Shown here one piece after another: positions 10,449 through 22,207 of a stretch of 64,000 bases of DNA. The stretch spans positions 276,743,482 through 276,807,481 of the forward strand of contig CM069432.1 in NCBI GenBank assembly GCA_035610365.1, read 5' to 3'. Position 1 is the stretch's first letter, and the number at the start of each line of letters is the position of its first letter. The DNA is from Aquatica leii (lineage: Eukaryota > Arthropoda > Insecta > Coleoptera > Lampyridae). The notes beneath the pieces were generated by a model. It did not search any database. It worked only from the letters and a program-made list of their open reading frames with translations, and had not been told where the DNA came from. The position numbers were made by a program, and so were the translations under genes.

Positions 10449-12543
10449 TTATTCGTCGCTGCTAAATTCTGACACTGAAGTTTCATGGTCCTGTAGCTGA
10501 TAGGATTTATGGTATTCTTCTATCTCATTGTAATACCACAAGTCACATTTAGGAACATAATTTTTTGCCAATATCATGACATGATCATATTTAGTTTTTT
10601 TAAGCAATCTTCGTGCCTCATACAGTTTTTGGTCATTATTTGGAAACGTGATGGTCTCTAAAATTTTCTTGTTTTTTATACCAAATGTGTAAAAAACTGG
10701 GAAAGCTACTGACTCACTACATTTTACCAATGTTTCTGCATCACTTTTTTCATAAATTATAAGCCGATATTTAGACAGTGTGAATTTGGAATTTTTGTTT
10801 GACGGATTTTTCAAAAAAAATCTTTGGAAATGATCTCTGAAGTTGAAAAGAAAATCTTGTGTTACCTGTATAACTTCAAAATGTTTATTTGCGCTTTTAA
10901 TAATATTAATGTAATCCCGTGGTAAATATATTTTGTCGTGTTTACGTTTCATCTGTTCTATTGCCCCAAAACTGCGATCGCAGGGCAAAAACTGTGCCCC
11001 GGTTCTGGATATCTGTGGCATATAAATCTATATCTATTAGTTTCTACTAAGCTGTGTAAAAATTGTACCAACATGTAGTTTTGTGTTGAGATGCACAGTT
11101 ATCGGAGAAAATATAGATAGCTGTTACTTCAGGTCGTATGAAGTTATTAAAAAAGTGTAAAAGAAGACTGGCTACTTCATTTTGTCCTTTACCAGCCAAG
11201 GTTTCATCATAAATGTAGAAGTAGCTTTTTCCATTACTGCCAAGATGTACGCAAAATTAAACACCCAAAGTTGAATTTTATAAAACACTTCACCACTCGA
11301 TGAAACGGGTAGGGGTAAATTTTGCTGGAAATCAAAAGTGATCACTTCAAATTTTGGATCATTTTTTGATAACTGTGTTTTATCTTTCAAGTCGGTATAA
11401 AAGTGGTCTGCCTTAACAATATGAATAGACTTTTCGCGCTCCAAAACTTTTTTTTCAGCATCAGAGTTGGCTCCATTAATTTTATTTGTTAAGTTGTCGC
11501 ACTTTTGGCAAGTGTCCGACTTTGGTTTGCCAAAAGTTATGTTATAGTTTTCCACAAAGAATTTTCTGAAATATTCATATTTAACAACAGGCTTAATCGG
11601 TTTGTTTTGTAATTTTAACGCATACTGGTCCGGCTCATTTTTTTCCAAATATAGCTCATGCAGTTTAGATATATTTAAGAGAGGCGAAAGATACCACTGA
11701 TGTATATTATCTTTTCTACTATAATGCGACTTGTATCTTGGAAAACTTAGAATGTGTTCGCGTATTTTAGTATTAATATCTTCATGCAATTTGTTTGGCC
11801 GCTTCTCATGTCTTCCTCTTCTGTCTGTAGGAGGTGTACTATTTCCATGGGACAGGTGCTTCTGTAATCGCTCAAGTCTGCTCTTACTTAGTCCATGTAC
11901 ACTTAAGAAAGCCTTCTTACAAATCCGTATCTCCTGATTAGCGTGCCGAATCTGCACACATAATTTTAATGATTAATATTGTCGTTAATTATTAAGTATG
12001 GCATAAAACAAAGAACTTACTCTATACAAATAGGTGGAGCTTTTAGCTTGTCCCTCTCCCGAGCGCGGTCTTTGACGGTTTACTGAATCTCTTTTAATCA
12101 ATCCATATAAATACGCATCTTGCAAATCTTTTGAAGAGATTCCATAAAAGTTAGTGTAAATAGCTTTGCATCCCTCGGGCCCAATATTTACGAAACACTT
12201 AAGTTTGCAGTTACAGTTCTCACCCATTGTTTTTCTTTAACTGACGTGCCAGCGATGTTAATATATTTTTCGCCGTGGGTCCTTTTCAATTTTCGCAAGC
12301 TTCTTTTCCATAAAGATTTGCGCAATAGTCGTTTTTTCCGCATTGTGGTGTAGCGGTATTCGTTACAGGCTGTTGCGCATTAGATTCTTCCTCAGCGGAA
12401 AAATCAGAACTGGAAGAATTTATTGCCGCCAAATTTTTGAGGTTATATCGACCTTCCGTTCTGTTTTCGGGCTCATAATCTTCATCACTATCAGTGTGGG
12501 TACCTTCAAAGGGATCACCAACTGATAATTCACTGTCTGACAT
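10449..12543 (-). pseudogene. Transposase-like pseudogene of the AATT element
   Basis: The fragments read in order on the minus strand. 12543-12286 is an acidic, serine-rich N terminus starting MSDSELSVGDPFEG. 12227-11985 has CNCKLKCF and RPRSGEGQAK. 11957-11172 has SKSRLERLQKHL, FPRYKSHYSRKD and a zinc-finger-like CQKC. A one-base frameshift near 11205 then leads to YDETLAGKGQNEV and, about 30 residues on, FSDNCASQ; these two Asp-containing motifs are plausible catalytic residues of a DDE-type enzyme. A further shift leads to PEPGHSF and then 11021-10449 with FLPCDRSFGAIEQMKRK. The join between the 12227 and 11957 segments (GT...AG-like sequence at about 12000-11950) may be an intron. At least two frameshifts make the copy inactive. 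Confidence 0.7.
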
Positions 12544-12639
12544 AGTTTTTCACTTTTTTACACCTCAGAAACACGCACAAAGTACAACAGTCAGGCTACA
12601 CCAATACATAAACACGTATAACTTTTTATTTGTCAATAC

Positions 12640-12851
12640 TGTGCAATAATAGGCCAAGTCCAGGACTTGACCGGTTATTGCACAGTATTTGATTGCAGGC
12701 AACCACCAAAACACCTATATGTGGCGTATTTTCTAAGTTTTAGGTCCGGTTATTGCACAGGAAGAAAGAGAATTTTATACTGCACAAAACGGCGTTCCTA
12801 ACTCATTTTGCCCAAAAAGTGGACTTGGCCGGTTATTGCATTGGACCCTTC
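12640..12851. repeat. Subterminal repeats of the AATT element (right side)
   Basis: The word CCGGTTATTGCA(C/T) occurs at about 12679, 12746 and 12830 in the same orientation, the last within the terminal repeat, with GGCCAAGTCC nearby. On the left side the inverted form occurs at 10113-10124 and a variant (GGCCTGTTATTGCA) at about 10302. Such arrays are usually transposase-binding sites. Confidence 0.7.
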
Positions 12852-12861
12852 AATTGCACTT

Positions 12862-14850
12862 TCACTCCATTAAAAAGTTCTTTAACAAAATTACATCTAA
12901 AGATGCTTCGATTGCACGTGATTTTATCAAAAGTTCATTGAAAGTTTTAACATCGTCACGCAGAATCCGTTCACAAAAGCGGCGATTTAAAAGACCGTAT
13001 ACCATATCTAAACAAACGTTTTCTTCCAATTTATACGGCGGCTGAGCTAGCTATAAAAGCGCGAGCATTACATACAAATATTTCTGTCTTCATTTTGGGT
13101 TGTTCTTCAGAGAACAATTTTTTAAAAATCTTGAATGGAGGTGACTTCTGACCACAAGTTTGTTTTATCAACTCGATGGCTCCTTGCCATGTAACGTTTT
13201 ATTTTCATATTTACATTTCGTATTTGTGTTAGTCTTGTTTGAGTTACTTTTAAGTAGGGTTGGTTGCCTACAATTTTTGAAATTTAACAGGAAATTTCCC
13301 AAAATTTGGATAAGGCTTATCACTTTACCCAGGAAACAAAAAAAAAAAATATTGACACTTCCTTGGTAACTGTGAGTAGAGGCAGACCGTGTGGTTAGTA
13401 ATTCGAAAATTAAGTTACGTTTTAAGCTGGAAGCATCCACTTCAAATCAACACTTGTGTATTTTGTTGCTGCTTATGCAGGATAGTTGTGGCTTGCTTCT
13501 TCTTTTGTGGCCGGCAGTTTGGCATTTTCGTAGAAATTTGACTGCGACCACTCATGCTCGTTCATCGAGGATCAGGAAGCTGACGAACTTTGCATACTAC
13601 CACCGTCGACATCCAACGAAGTCTCCTACGAAGAAGTGTTCACCGAGAGTCATTAAAAGCAAACATACCCGTAGTGCGAGGTACACCAACCATCTGCATG
13701 CTGTTGATTAGTGCAGCAACCCCAGCAGCGAGAAGCAACGTCTGGCACATCTGCGGTTACCAGTGAACGTCATTCCACCTGATTACAGTAAGCCGTTTTT
13801 CCATAGTTTATGTTCTTGGGGCCCTTTTATAAACTGGGGAATTCAACCTTCGGTGTAATTATAATTGGGTTTATTAGAAACGTTTTTTCGTCTACAGTTA
13901 GGTTATAATTTACTTACCTGTATACCGGCTGTAATATACTGTGGTTTTGTTGTAAATCACTTTTTTTTGTTGTAATTGAAGTTATTCTGGTACTGAAACA
14001 CTTGTAAGTGAAGGACAGGGGTTATAAATTTTAGCTTTAACGTAATTTCACGTGCGCACATATTAACAGCCATTTTGCCACTGTTCAGTGTCGCGCACAT
14101 ATTTTTTATATACTTGTGGAAGTAATTTGGGGGTTTTTTTTGTTCAACCACGGGCGTACCCAATAAGTTTATTTTGGGATTATTGTCGGGGAATTGGGAA
14201 CATCAAGCGCTTGATACCATATTCTTCGACCGTGATTGTAATATTAATTTCAGGTTTTTATTTAATTTATTTTGTGAATATAGGTACAATAATTGTGGGT
14301 TACTTGCACATTTATAGGTTTTAGATTTAATTATAGCATTGATTGGAGTAGAATCCTTTTCCGACACAAGAGTTCCTTTTTTTTTATATTCGGTGTTCAA
14401 GCTACAAACGGTTTATCTGATTTAAATTGATTGTTCGATTTTTGCCGAAATAAATACATTTTGTTTTGGGATTACCACTGTGTTTTCCTTTTCTTCCTGT
14501 TGGGTTGTCCCAGTCTAGGTGGGGAACTGATCTCGTGCAGCGCAAACCCTGTGGAGAGAAGAGTTGAATGGTTATCGTAGGTTTGCTGGCGCCCTTTTTT
14601 TTGAAGAACTTACCACACGCCGTCTCCACTCGCGTTAGCCGGAGCCATTCATCCTTCCTATCTTAGGTAGGACTTATTATATATATTTTGTGTCGTTTTG
14701 AGGTAAGTGTTGAACAGAGGAGCGTTATAGCCATGTGGTAATTGAATATTTGATTCCTTGGTACCAAACAGAAGCAATACCGGAAAGAAGAACGGGCAAA
14801 CCTCTAAGAGCATTTTCATCAGACACGTTCGCACAATCTTTAAAAATTAA
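12862..14850. other. MULE interior, no clear gene; possible decayed LTR with TGGCGCCC box
   Basis: Several short frames on both strands, none recognisable. AAATAAATACATTTTG at about 14448 followed 140 bp later by CTGGCGCCCTTTT (about 14586) resembles an LTR polyadenylation region followed by a primer-binding site on the plus strand. No partner LTR was found, so this is tentative. Confidence 0.25.
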
Positions 14851-14858
14851 GACGGTAT

Positions 14859-15128
14859 CTAAACAGCTTCTACTGAAGAAGACGCCTCACCATCAAAACG
14901 CGGGGTATATGTAGTAAAATTACCATTTGGTTCTTTGGGCGTTGGCGTGCTGTCGGAACTACGCGAAAGTTGTTGTATAAATAAGAAAAGTTCGCGAAAT
15001 TGTTCAGTTGTTAAGGTCACGTAAAAAAATCGCATAAAGTTGCCGATGTCCTTGGTCGGTGGATTGATCCACTTGATTTTATTCTTTGGCCTGATGAAGT
15101 GCTCGCTTTTAGCACAAAACGTTGCCAC
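14859..15128 (-). pseudogene. Gypsy-type gag N-terminal fragment
   Basis: The 89-residue frame has LTTEQFRELFLFIQQL followed by a proline and serine linker and then NGNFTTYTPRFDGEASSSVEAV. This matches the layout of the gag N terminus of the Gypsy element at 49432-55222, which reads MTNEQLQELIKSI and then TGNFANCQTRFDGS. The frame stops right after the RFDG segment, where gag should continue, and no zinc knuckle or pol follows. It is an orphan scrap inside the MULE. Confidence 0.5.
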
Positions 15129-15816
15129 AAAAATATATTAAAGTGGTTTTACATGCCCCTCCAAATTAATTAGTACACATACAGAGGAGGAAAAAGAATC
15201 TTTACCAAGTATATCATTTTTCTAGTGCATCTTTGCTTGGTTTATTATTTTTCTGTTTCCTTCTATTCTAACTTATACGCTATGATTTTGTTATCAGTGG
15301 TTTTAACAAGCTTCGATAAGTATTGGTTAAAACGAATTAGCAATTTACAATCTTTACCGCGGCGATAAATTTAAAACTGCTAAAACGTAAATACGTACTA
15401 AGCAAGTTAATTTCGTAATTTACGGTTTTATGAATTTTATAATTTAAACAATTTTTTATTTGTTGTGGGAATCTGGTTGCATAACCCAATTTTGCATTTT
15501 TTTAACTACCGACTCTTCATCTACCACTTGAACGAATTTTCATCTGCAACTGCTTGGTCTGTCACCTCTACCGCCCGAGAAATCGACATTGGCTTCGAGA
15601 TCTATCACTAGAAGTCGTTTAGAACTAAGTCAAATATCCGTTTTTGATGATTTTTTTTGTGTATGAACACAAACTTTTATTCGTCGATATGTTTGCTTGA
15701 TAATTTTAAAATTTTAATAATTTTACTACCTTCATTTAACCTATGAAAACTTATATTATTTTGTGATTCAATCTGATGTCAGTTTGTTAACTTAGTTAAT
15801 TTTTTTATAATCTATT

Positions 15817-17176
15817 TCAATGAGAAATTCGTCTGAGATACTCAATAATTGTTCGGTTCTCAAAGTCTTGAACAATCGTGGTAATTCTGTTATCCGCAGC
15901 TTGGTATTTTGCCCTTTTATGAGGAAGTGCTTAGCCACCTACAAATTTTTAATGCGTCGTCGTCCTTTCTGGACGCTTCGCAGGCCGTCGATAAATTTCC
16001 ACAGCGACGGATGGTCCATACCTAATATGCACTGCAAACTACGATGAGCAGCCTCCGCAAAATTATTGGCACGATGGTTTCTATTTCGCCTTCCAAGGTA
16101 GTTATCTTCGAACCAGTTTAAAATTGGTTGCAATTCGTTCGGTAATTGTGCAGAAAGCTCTTCAATTGCTTCATCAATGTTATCTAGAGGAGTAAAGGCT
16201 AATGCAACTAGCATCCGTGCAGAAAGAGCAAATTCGGGATCGGTATTAAATTGTACCATCAGCCTATGACTGGCTATTTGTTTCTTACAATTTTGAACAA
16301 GATGAAACAGGCAGGCCAGTAATCGTGCGGTTGGAAATGCTTCAATAACTGATCCAATTACGGCTATTTCGTAATGCAACAAAACAGTTTCAGGTTAAAA
16401 TTGCGGCCACATTTCTTTTATAATTGAAAGCAGCCGATCGTACGTTTGCCGTTGCTTATTTGGCAATAACGCGTACAAAACTGGAAATACGAATCCACCC
16501 CTGTTTGCCAAAATAACGTAAATTTGGTGGAATAACGGAGACGTTTGCCGAAATGTTCCATCCATAAAAATTTGTTTCATGTGCTGGCTCCATCCTGCGT
16601 TATATTCTCTCCCAAATATTAATATTCTAAATGGGCCCGACTGCTCTGATTCGGTATCCTTCAATAAGAACATCTCGGATTGTCCAGGAGCACATTCGTG
16701 TAGTCTGTACACTTCCGGAATTACTAACGTTTCCAGATCTATCGGAGTTGGGGGTGCAGCAGCGATACGGTTTCGCGTCCGCTGACATAATCTTCTAACT
16801 GCCCTTGAACTGCAGGCCCAGTGCCCTCCGGGGCATGGTTAAGTATTTGGGCAGGAGTTTCCATGGTTTGTTCGGCACGTCTTTTATTATCAACTTTTAT
16901 TTAAGAAACACTTACGCACACCGCATCACTACCATGATTGTGGTTACCCGAGGAGCACAAATATTCGTCATCCACTGTTGTATGGAGACGACCTAGGCAC
17001 TTGTCCGCTTTTCGCTCACATCTCCTAATTTTTTTTGTTCCATCTTTGCTTGCCTTGTCACCACGTACCACGTACATGTAACCATTATAGGATACCCTTT
17101 TTTTGTTCCGCTTACTTTGAATTCTTTCTTCTGATCTTCTGATCTTCTGATTCTTTCTGATCACAGGACAAGACAA
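15817..17176 (-). pseudogene. FLYWCH zinc finger plus MULE transposase pseudogene
   Basis: The N terminus (17176-16901) carries a FLYWCH-type zinc finger: YVVRGDKAS..GTKKIRRCER, then C..RLHT and the closing HNH. After a frameshift near 16750 the MULE catalytic domain follows (16712-15939): IFMDGTFRQTSPLF holds the first catalytic Asp, and CLFHLVQN and NRNHRANNFAEAAHRSL are typical later blocks. TAA interrupts the frame at about 16395, and where the second catalytic Asp is expected the sequence reads LLHYEIAVI, with His in its place. Another frameshift near 15945 leads to a C terminus ending IIEYLRRISH before TGA (15817-15819). A short GTAAGT...AG segment at about 16918-16880 could be a relic intron. 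The enzyme would have integrated the MULE; this copy is dead. Confidence 0.85.
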
Positions 17177-17399
17177 TAATTAAAATATTTTCCAGATTAA
17201 ATGTGCAACAATTAAGAAAATACCGATACTGCAAAATTTACTTTAAATATTCAATAACATAAAGGGTAATGTAAAGTAGCGTTTTGAAAGTGCGTTGGTA
17301 AAATTTTCTTGCAAACATAATTACAGCGCCGAAACGCCCGGCGCCAAAACGCCCGGCGCCCAAACGCCGCCGCCTAATCGCCGGCGCCCAAACGTCCTG

Positions 17400-20300
17400 C
17401 TTCGATTCAAAGGTGTCTAAAAGTCGTATGAAGCTGTGCAGTACACCTATTGCAAAAGTTGAAAAACAAAAAAGAAAAGACTTGCTTGGCTAGCTTAGTA
17501 TTAGAGATGGTCGTAGGTTGAGATAGTAGTAGTCAAAGTAGAGTTGTGGCAAAAAAGTTGCTTTTTTTCTAACTAGTATGCATCATAACAAAAACCAGGA
17601 AACACAAGGAGAGAATATCACAATGAATTCCTAATCACAGAATATTCATAGGTACATAGCTAAATACAAATGCATAAATCTATCGTCGGCACACAAATGA
17701 TAACAATATTATATTAAAATGTTATTGTAGATTGAAATATAATAAATAGCTCTAAAGTGAAATGTGAAATATGAATCCATTCCTCATTTTCGACATAAAA
17801 TCAAATTGATAGCATTAGTAGGACGGTCAGTAGTACCTTTTACGTGCCTTTAGCAAAGAGCAAACATAAGGGTATATAAATCGGGAACTTGTAACCATCA
17901 TTTAAAATAAATGGTTGTTTGTTTGATTATTTGCGTAAAAGACCCTGTATTTAAAATTACGTTATTCATTTTATGTATTTTGGATTTGTTCTGTTGATTT
18001 TAGATTGAGTTTAATAAGTTATTTTACGTTTGTAAATTCAAAGTTATAATTTAAAATTGTAGATTAAGTTTTGTATTTTGTTACGGCGTGAATCATCTGA
18101 TTTTGCGTTTTTTGTTTATTGAGCATATTTTTTTTGTTTGATCAACTATCTAGTGGTAATTTATGTTTCTCTTTTGAGATGTAATCGTAATCAAATATAT
18201 TTTAGCCGTTTGTTTATTTTAAGTTGGTTCAAAAGTTTTTTGTTTAAGTGCATTCTCAGTACAGTCGTACTTGATTTATTTGTGTCAATCGTTTAGATTA
18301 CGTGGAAAATTAAGGCATTATTTTAATTTATTAGGCAGTTTAAATTCTTGTAATATAATATTTGGTCAATTTGACATTTCTACGTAGCAACCAAATACCG
18401 TGTCCGAATACTATGAATGTGACGTAATTAGATCTGTTTGCCTCCTTATCGCACTTCTTAATGAGATTGTTTTCGTTCTTGAAGTTTCGAACACAGCCTT
18501 TGTGGAAATGATAATCGGAAAAGGTTATATATACATGTAAATTTCGTGATAGGAGTGAAGAAGTTAGTAGGTTAACGGTCGTCAATATGTTGTAGTAAGT
18601 TAGTGGGTTTTGGGATGGTAACCACATCCCCTTTCGGAGGAAGTAATATGCCGTACGTGTGATTTTTTTTGTTGTGCAGTTAGTGGAGTGTTGCTCCAAA
18701 TTCGTAGAATCTACGGTTTTAAATAAATTTTACGCGCTTTCGGTATCTATTTAACGTAGTCTAGATCCGTGTTCGTCGAATGTTACGGCACGGCTACATC
18801 TTCGTCTTGGTGGCGGATTAATAAGGAATATTTCGTCGGTAAATTATTCATATGGTTGTGGTACCCTATCAAGGTTCCGGACGACATCAACTGGCCCATG
18901 CTTACCAGGAGCTCGAATTCAAACAGTAAAGGTATTTATTGATTATCGATTGATTAGTTATTCGTGAGTTCAGTGTTTTAATAGCTTTGAGATCTTGAGA
19001 AAAATCAGAAGTGTCGCGAATTAATGTTGTAACGATAATGTAACTAATAATTTGTCGAAACTGTGTGACAAAAATTTCGTGAAGTATACATTTATATTGG
19101 ACGTTAGCCGAAAAAAATTTACGATTAAAAATTTTCGTCTTGAGTTTATAATAACGAATTATTTTGTTTTATATTTAAGTAATTTTCTTTTATGTAACGC
19201 GCCCACGGCCGTGATTTAGGTAATTAAGTTTTACCAGTGTTTTTTTTGTTTTATTTCTTTAAATTTTGTTTGTTTTTTTTTGTCTTTGTACATTTATTTA
19301 TTTTTTTTAACGTTCGTTTTACGTACATTTTGTTTTTTGTGTTTTGTTTTGTTAATTTTGTTGATGTCAATACTATTATTTTATTTTATTTTTTTTGTGT
19401 TCAAATAAATGTTAAATAGTTAAATTGTAAACAAGCTTTTAATTCCGTCTGCCTCCGCGTTACGTGAATTTTATTTTTAGATTATTTCAGATTTACACTC
19501 TATTAAAGTAAGTCCATTTAGAGAGTATCCTTCAGGAGTGGACTTGTGGTTGGCAAGGGCCAGAAGTCCATTACGCTTTACTCCTTCCTGGCGCCCTTTG
19601 ATTTTACCTTTATTACCTTTTGATTTTGTGTTTTCGTCAAGTTTTCCAAAACAATCACAAAATTTTGTATATAACCCACCACGTCGTCACTGAGCAGCGG
19701 CATAACATCGTTTATGTTACCTAATTTCATTCAGTGACATTGTTTCAACTTTTGCATGTAACAAACTAAATTGGTAAAACGTGTAGTACGCCGCCACGTG
19801 TAGATCAAAATGTCTAACAAGCTTTGAGTAGATATCCGTTTCTAACAAAAATTCAAATCAAGCGGGTATATTGGGTACGGATACCATTAGTATCAAACGG
19901 ATTTTTCCTTAAAAAGATATACGTAAGGTGGATGTTTGATGAAGAAAAATTTGCACTTAACAAACAATTTTTTAACCGTAACCCCCAGCGTACAACATTG
20001 AAACGGAAAATGAAGTGTAAATACATTACCAGTTCTTCCTTTTGCGATACAAGGAATTATCAAAAAAGTTGAAATTTGCCCCATAACATGATTGTGAGTG
20101 GAAAATTGCATACCCAAAATAAAATTTAAATCGTTACAGCCGAATGATGAAAATGACAATATCAAAACACAATGCAAAATAAACAAAAGAAGAGGTGTAG
20201 GGAAAAAAAGTTTAGACCACAATTTGAAGTCTTATATTTCAAAAAGTAATTGCTGGTATCATTACCGCTTTGATAAACGCGCAACGAAATGCAAACTTCC

Positions 20301-20600
20301 GTGTACATATCCTCAAAAAAAAAAAAAAATAAAATAAAATAAAAATTATACCTACCTATGGGTTTAAAACAATAAATTTGAACTTCGGCCTATATTGTGA
20401 TTTCCTTTGGTCATTCATCATAGCTGATGTTTAGAAACTAATAATTAGTATTGATTTAATTAGTTTTTACGGATTGCTTGAAGATGCCCGGTGTTGTTAA
20501 CTCATCGACAGCAGCACAGTCTTAAAAACAATAGGTTTACAAGCACCTTGTATTGTGGCACTCTAATAAACAACAACCAATACCACGATTAGTATTAAGA
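17400..20600. other. Non-coding AT-rich region; possible LTR end near 19590
   Basis: No recognisable coding sequence. At about 19590 the sequence CCTGGCGCCCTTTGATTTTA resembles a Gypsy primer-binding site, preceded by AAATAAATG (about 19404) and a GC-richer stretch like an LTR 3' end. The upstream boundary and the partner LTR were not found. Confidence 0.3.
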
Positions 20601-20629
20601 AACTCAAAAATTACAATACCAGCTCAACA

Positions 20630-21545
20630 TGTACGAAGTGACATAAGCCATAACATAATGCACCACATCGATACGACACATGGTCCTCCAGTAACAACTA
20701 AGACAGTGCCTAATAAATACACATAGAAGATTTTACACAACTTTTAAGCAATAAAACAAAATTCTCAATCAACGACCTAGTTAGGGCACTATCAAAATCC
20801 AATAAACCCGGAAAACGTGCCTAAGACTACCATTACAACACCTTTTGACCTATATAAGTTTTGGATTAAAGAACGCAGCCCAAACCTTCCAGCGCTTCAT
20901 CGACCATACACTACGAGGACTTCATTGCAGCAACACTTAAAAGACAGAATTAGTTTTCCAAAGATTAGAAGCGTCCTCCTAGTAAAAGAATCCAAGTTAT
21001 TAGCAAAGCAAAAAAACCAAACACGGCCAAACGTTTCTTGGGAATTATAAACTTCTACAGACGGTTTATTCCCAAAGCAACTCAAACACAAATTCCACTG
21101 TATAACCTACTTTCTGGAACTGGAATAAAAAGCAACGATATGATTGAGTGGACAGAAGCTACTGAGCAAGCATTCCATGCTGTTAAACAATAGCTGGCAA
21201 ATTCTGCAGCATTAGCACACCCATTACCCAATGCGATTCGTTCATTTTTCTCAAAGAAACTCTCAAACACAACAAAACTACAGTGCATACGATTGTAAAC
21301 TCTTTGCTGCTGATGCCGCTGTCAAAAATTTCAAGCAATATTTTGAGAGACGTGATTTTATCCTTTTTACTGACCATAAACCATTAAGTTTAGCATATAA
21401 ACAAAAACAAACTTCGCTACGACAGTTCCACTATATAGACCTTATAAGTCAGTTTACCACGGACATCTATCATGTTAGTGGAAAAGACAACATTTTAGCA
21501 GACACATTCTTAGGTTTATTTTGCCAAACAGAACTGCGACATCTT
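20630..21545 (+). pseudogene. Ty3/Gypsy pol remnant (protease end, RT, RNase H)
   Basis: Broken frames on the plus strand follow Gypsy pol order. HHIDTTHGPPVTTK (about 20660) is the linker before RT, TTITTPFDLYKF (about 20822) is RT, INFYRRFIPKATQ (about 21047) is the RT-connection, then IEWTEATEQAFHAVKQ. RNase H motifs FVHFSQR, QNYSAYDCKLFAA, FTDHKPLSLAY and YHVSGKDNILAD run to 21545. Many stops and frameshifts interrupt it and the catalytic YIDD block is not visible. It is closest in style to the Gypsy copy at 42815-46773, which shares the HHI.T..GPPV linker. Confidence 0.75.
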
Positions 21546-21689
21546 CTCTGATACTTCAACAAACAATGCAAAACCGTACGTATAAAAATACTTACGCAAG
21601 AAAGTATTTGGTACCATGCATAATCTAGCGTATCCTAGTGCCCGAGCTAAGCTTGAACTAGTAAAACTAAAATATTTAAAATAAGTCAA

Positions 21690-22000
21690 TAACTGATTAT
21701 TCATCGTTACCTAAAAATGAATTTTTACGTAAATTATCATTATTCACTGTAAACGTCAAATTTTCCACAACCTTATCAACTATACCATCTGTTTTTTTTA
21801 CATTTTTTTATAAAATAACATATGACTGCATTGCTTTTTTAAATCTTCATTTGTTCAGTCAGAAAATGCTTTTCGAACTAATTTTTTAATATCAATACCT
21901 CGTGCGATATTATTCAAGCAACTTGTTTTTACGAGACTCCATATCGGTTCAGTTGGATTGAACTTACAAGTATTACAGCATTTCTTGTAATGAAATTCAA
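21690..22000 (-). pseudogene. Tc1-like (DDE_3) transposase C-terminal fragment
   Basis: On the minus strand, CKFNPTEPIWSLVK is the Tc1-type block containing the last acidic residue, followed by NNIARGIDIKKLVRKAFSD and a stop-riddled tail. It aligns through its length with the fragment at 30600-31480 (DLNSIEFI.SLV, INIEKLVRNSFSEIT, KKQCHHML), so both derive from one family. Confidence 0.6.
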
Positions 22001-22207
22001 ATTTTAAATCACTCAAACATTGTCTGTTGCAGCAGCAGAAACAATTTTGACGTAAAAATACTTACCAAATGTTGTAAATGTAAATTGAAATAGATTGTTC
22101 TAAAAATTTGTAAACAAACAAGACAAACATTCAAATATAAAAACAAAAAGTATTATGATAAGCTAAAATAACAACGCAAATAAAAACCGAATGTTAGCAA
22201 AATAAAT

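Larger units (their letters stand above)
10102..12851 (-). mobile_element. 2.75-kb DNA transposon with AATT target duplication, nested in the MULE
   Basis: Left tip 10102-10137 and right tip 12816-12851 are exact inverted repeats of about 36 bp beginning GAAGGGTCCAATGCAATAACC. AATT flanks both tips (10098-10101 and 12852-12855), giving a 4-bp palindromic duplication that the empty paralogous site at 9887-9890 confirms. Subterminal copies of the CCGGTTATTGCA word occur near both ends. The minus-strand ORFs inside belong to an abundant arthropod transposase-like family containing the FLPCDRSFG motif. A 4-bp duplication recalls the Sola superfamily, but I could not confirm that from the protein. 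Confidence 0.85.
9701..17394 (-). mobile_element. Mutator-like (MULE) element with iterated GC-rich terminal repeats
   Basis: Two GC-rich blocks in inverted orientation bound this region. Left 9701-9770 and right 17325-17394 are each built from iterated GGCGTTTGGGCGCC-type units and match over about 70 bp (TTTGGGCGCCGGCG at the outside, GGCGTTTCGGCGCT at the inside). They stand out sharply from the AT-rich surroundings. A FLYWCH plus MULE transposase pseudogene lies on the minus strand just inside the right end. No clear 8-10 bp target duplication was seen, so exact tips are uncertain. A 2750-bp transposon and a Gypsy gag scrap are nested inside; without the 2750-bp insert the element is about 4.9 kb. 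Confidence 0.75.

Noticed and set aside
13160-13711. Overlapping frames on both strands as a host gene
   Set aside because: Neither strand shows a recognisable motif, and they lie inside the MULE with no supporting splice pattern.
19237-19419. Phe/Val-rich 60-codon frame as a membrane protein
   Set aside because: It is produced by T-rich sequence; composition alone explains the hydrophobic translation.
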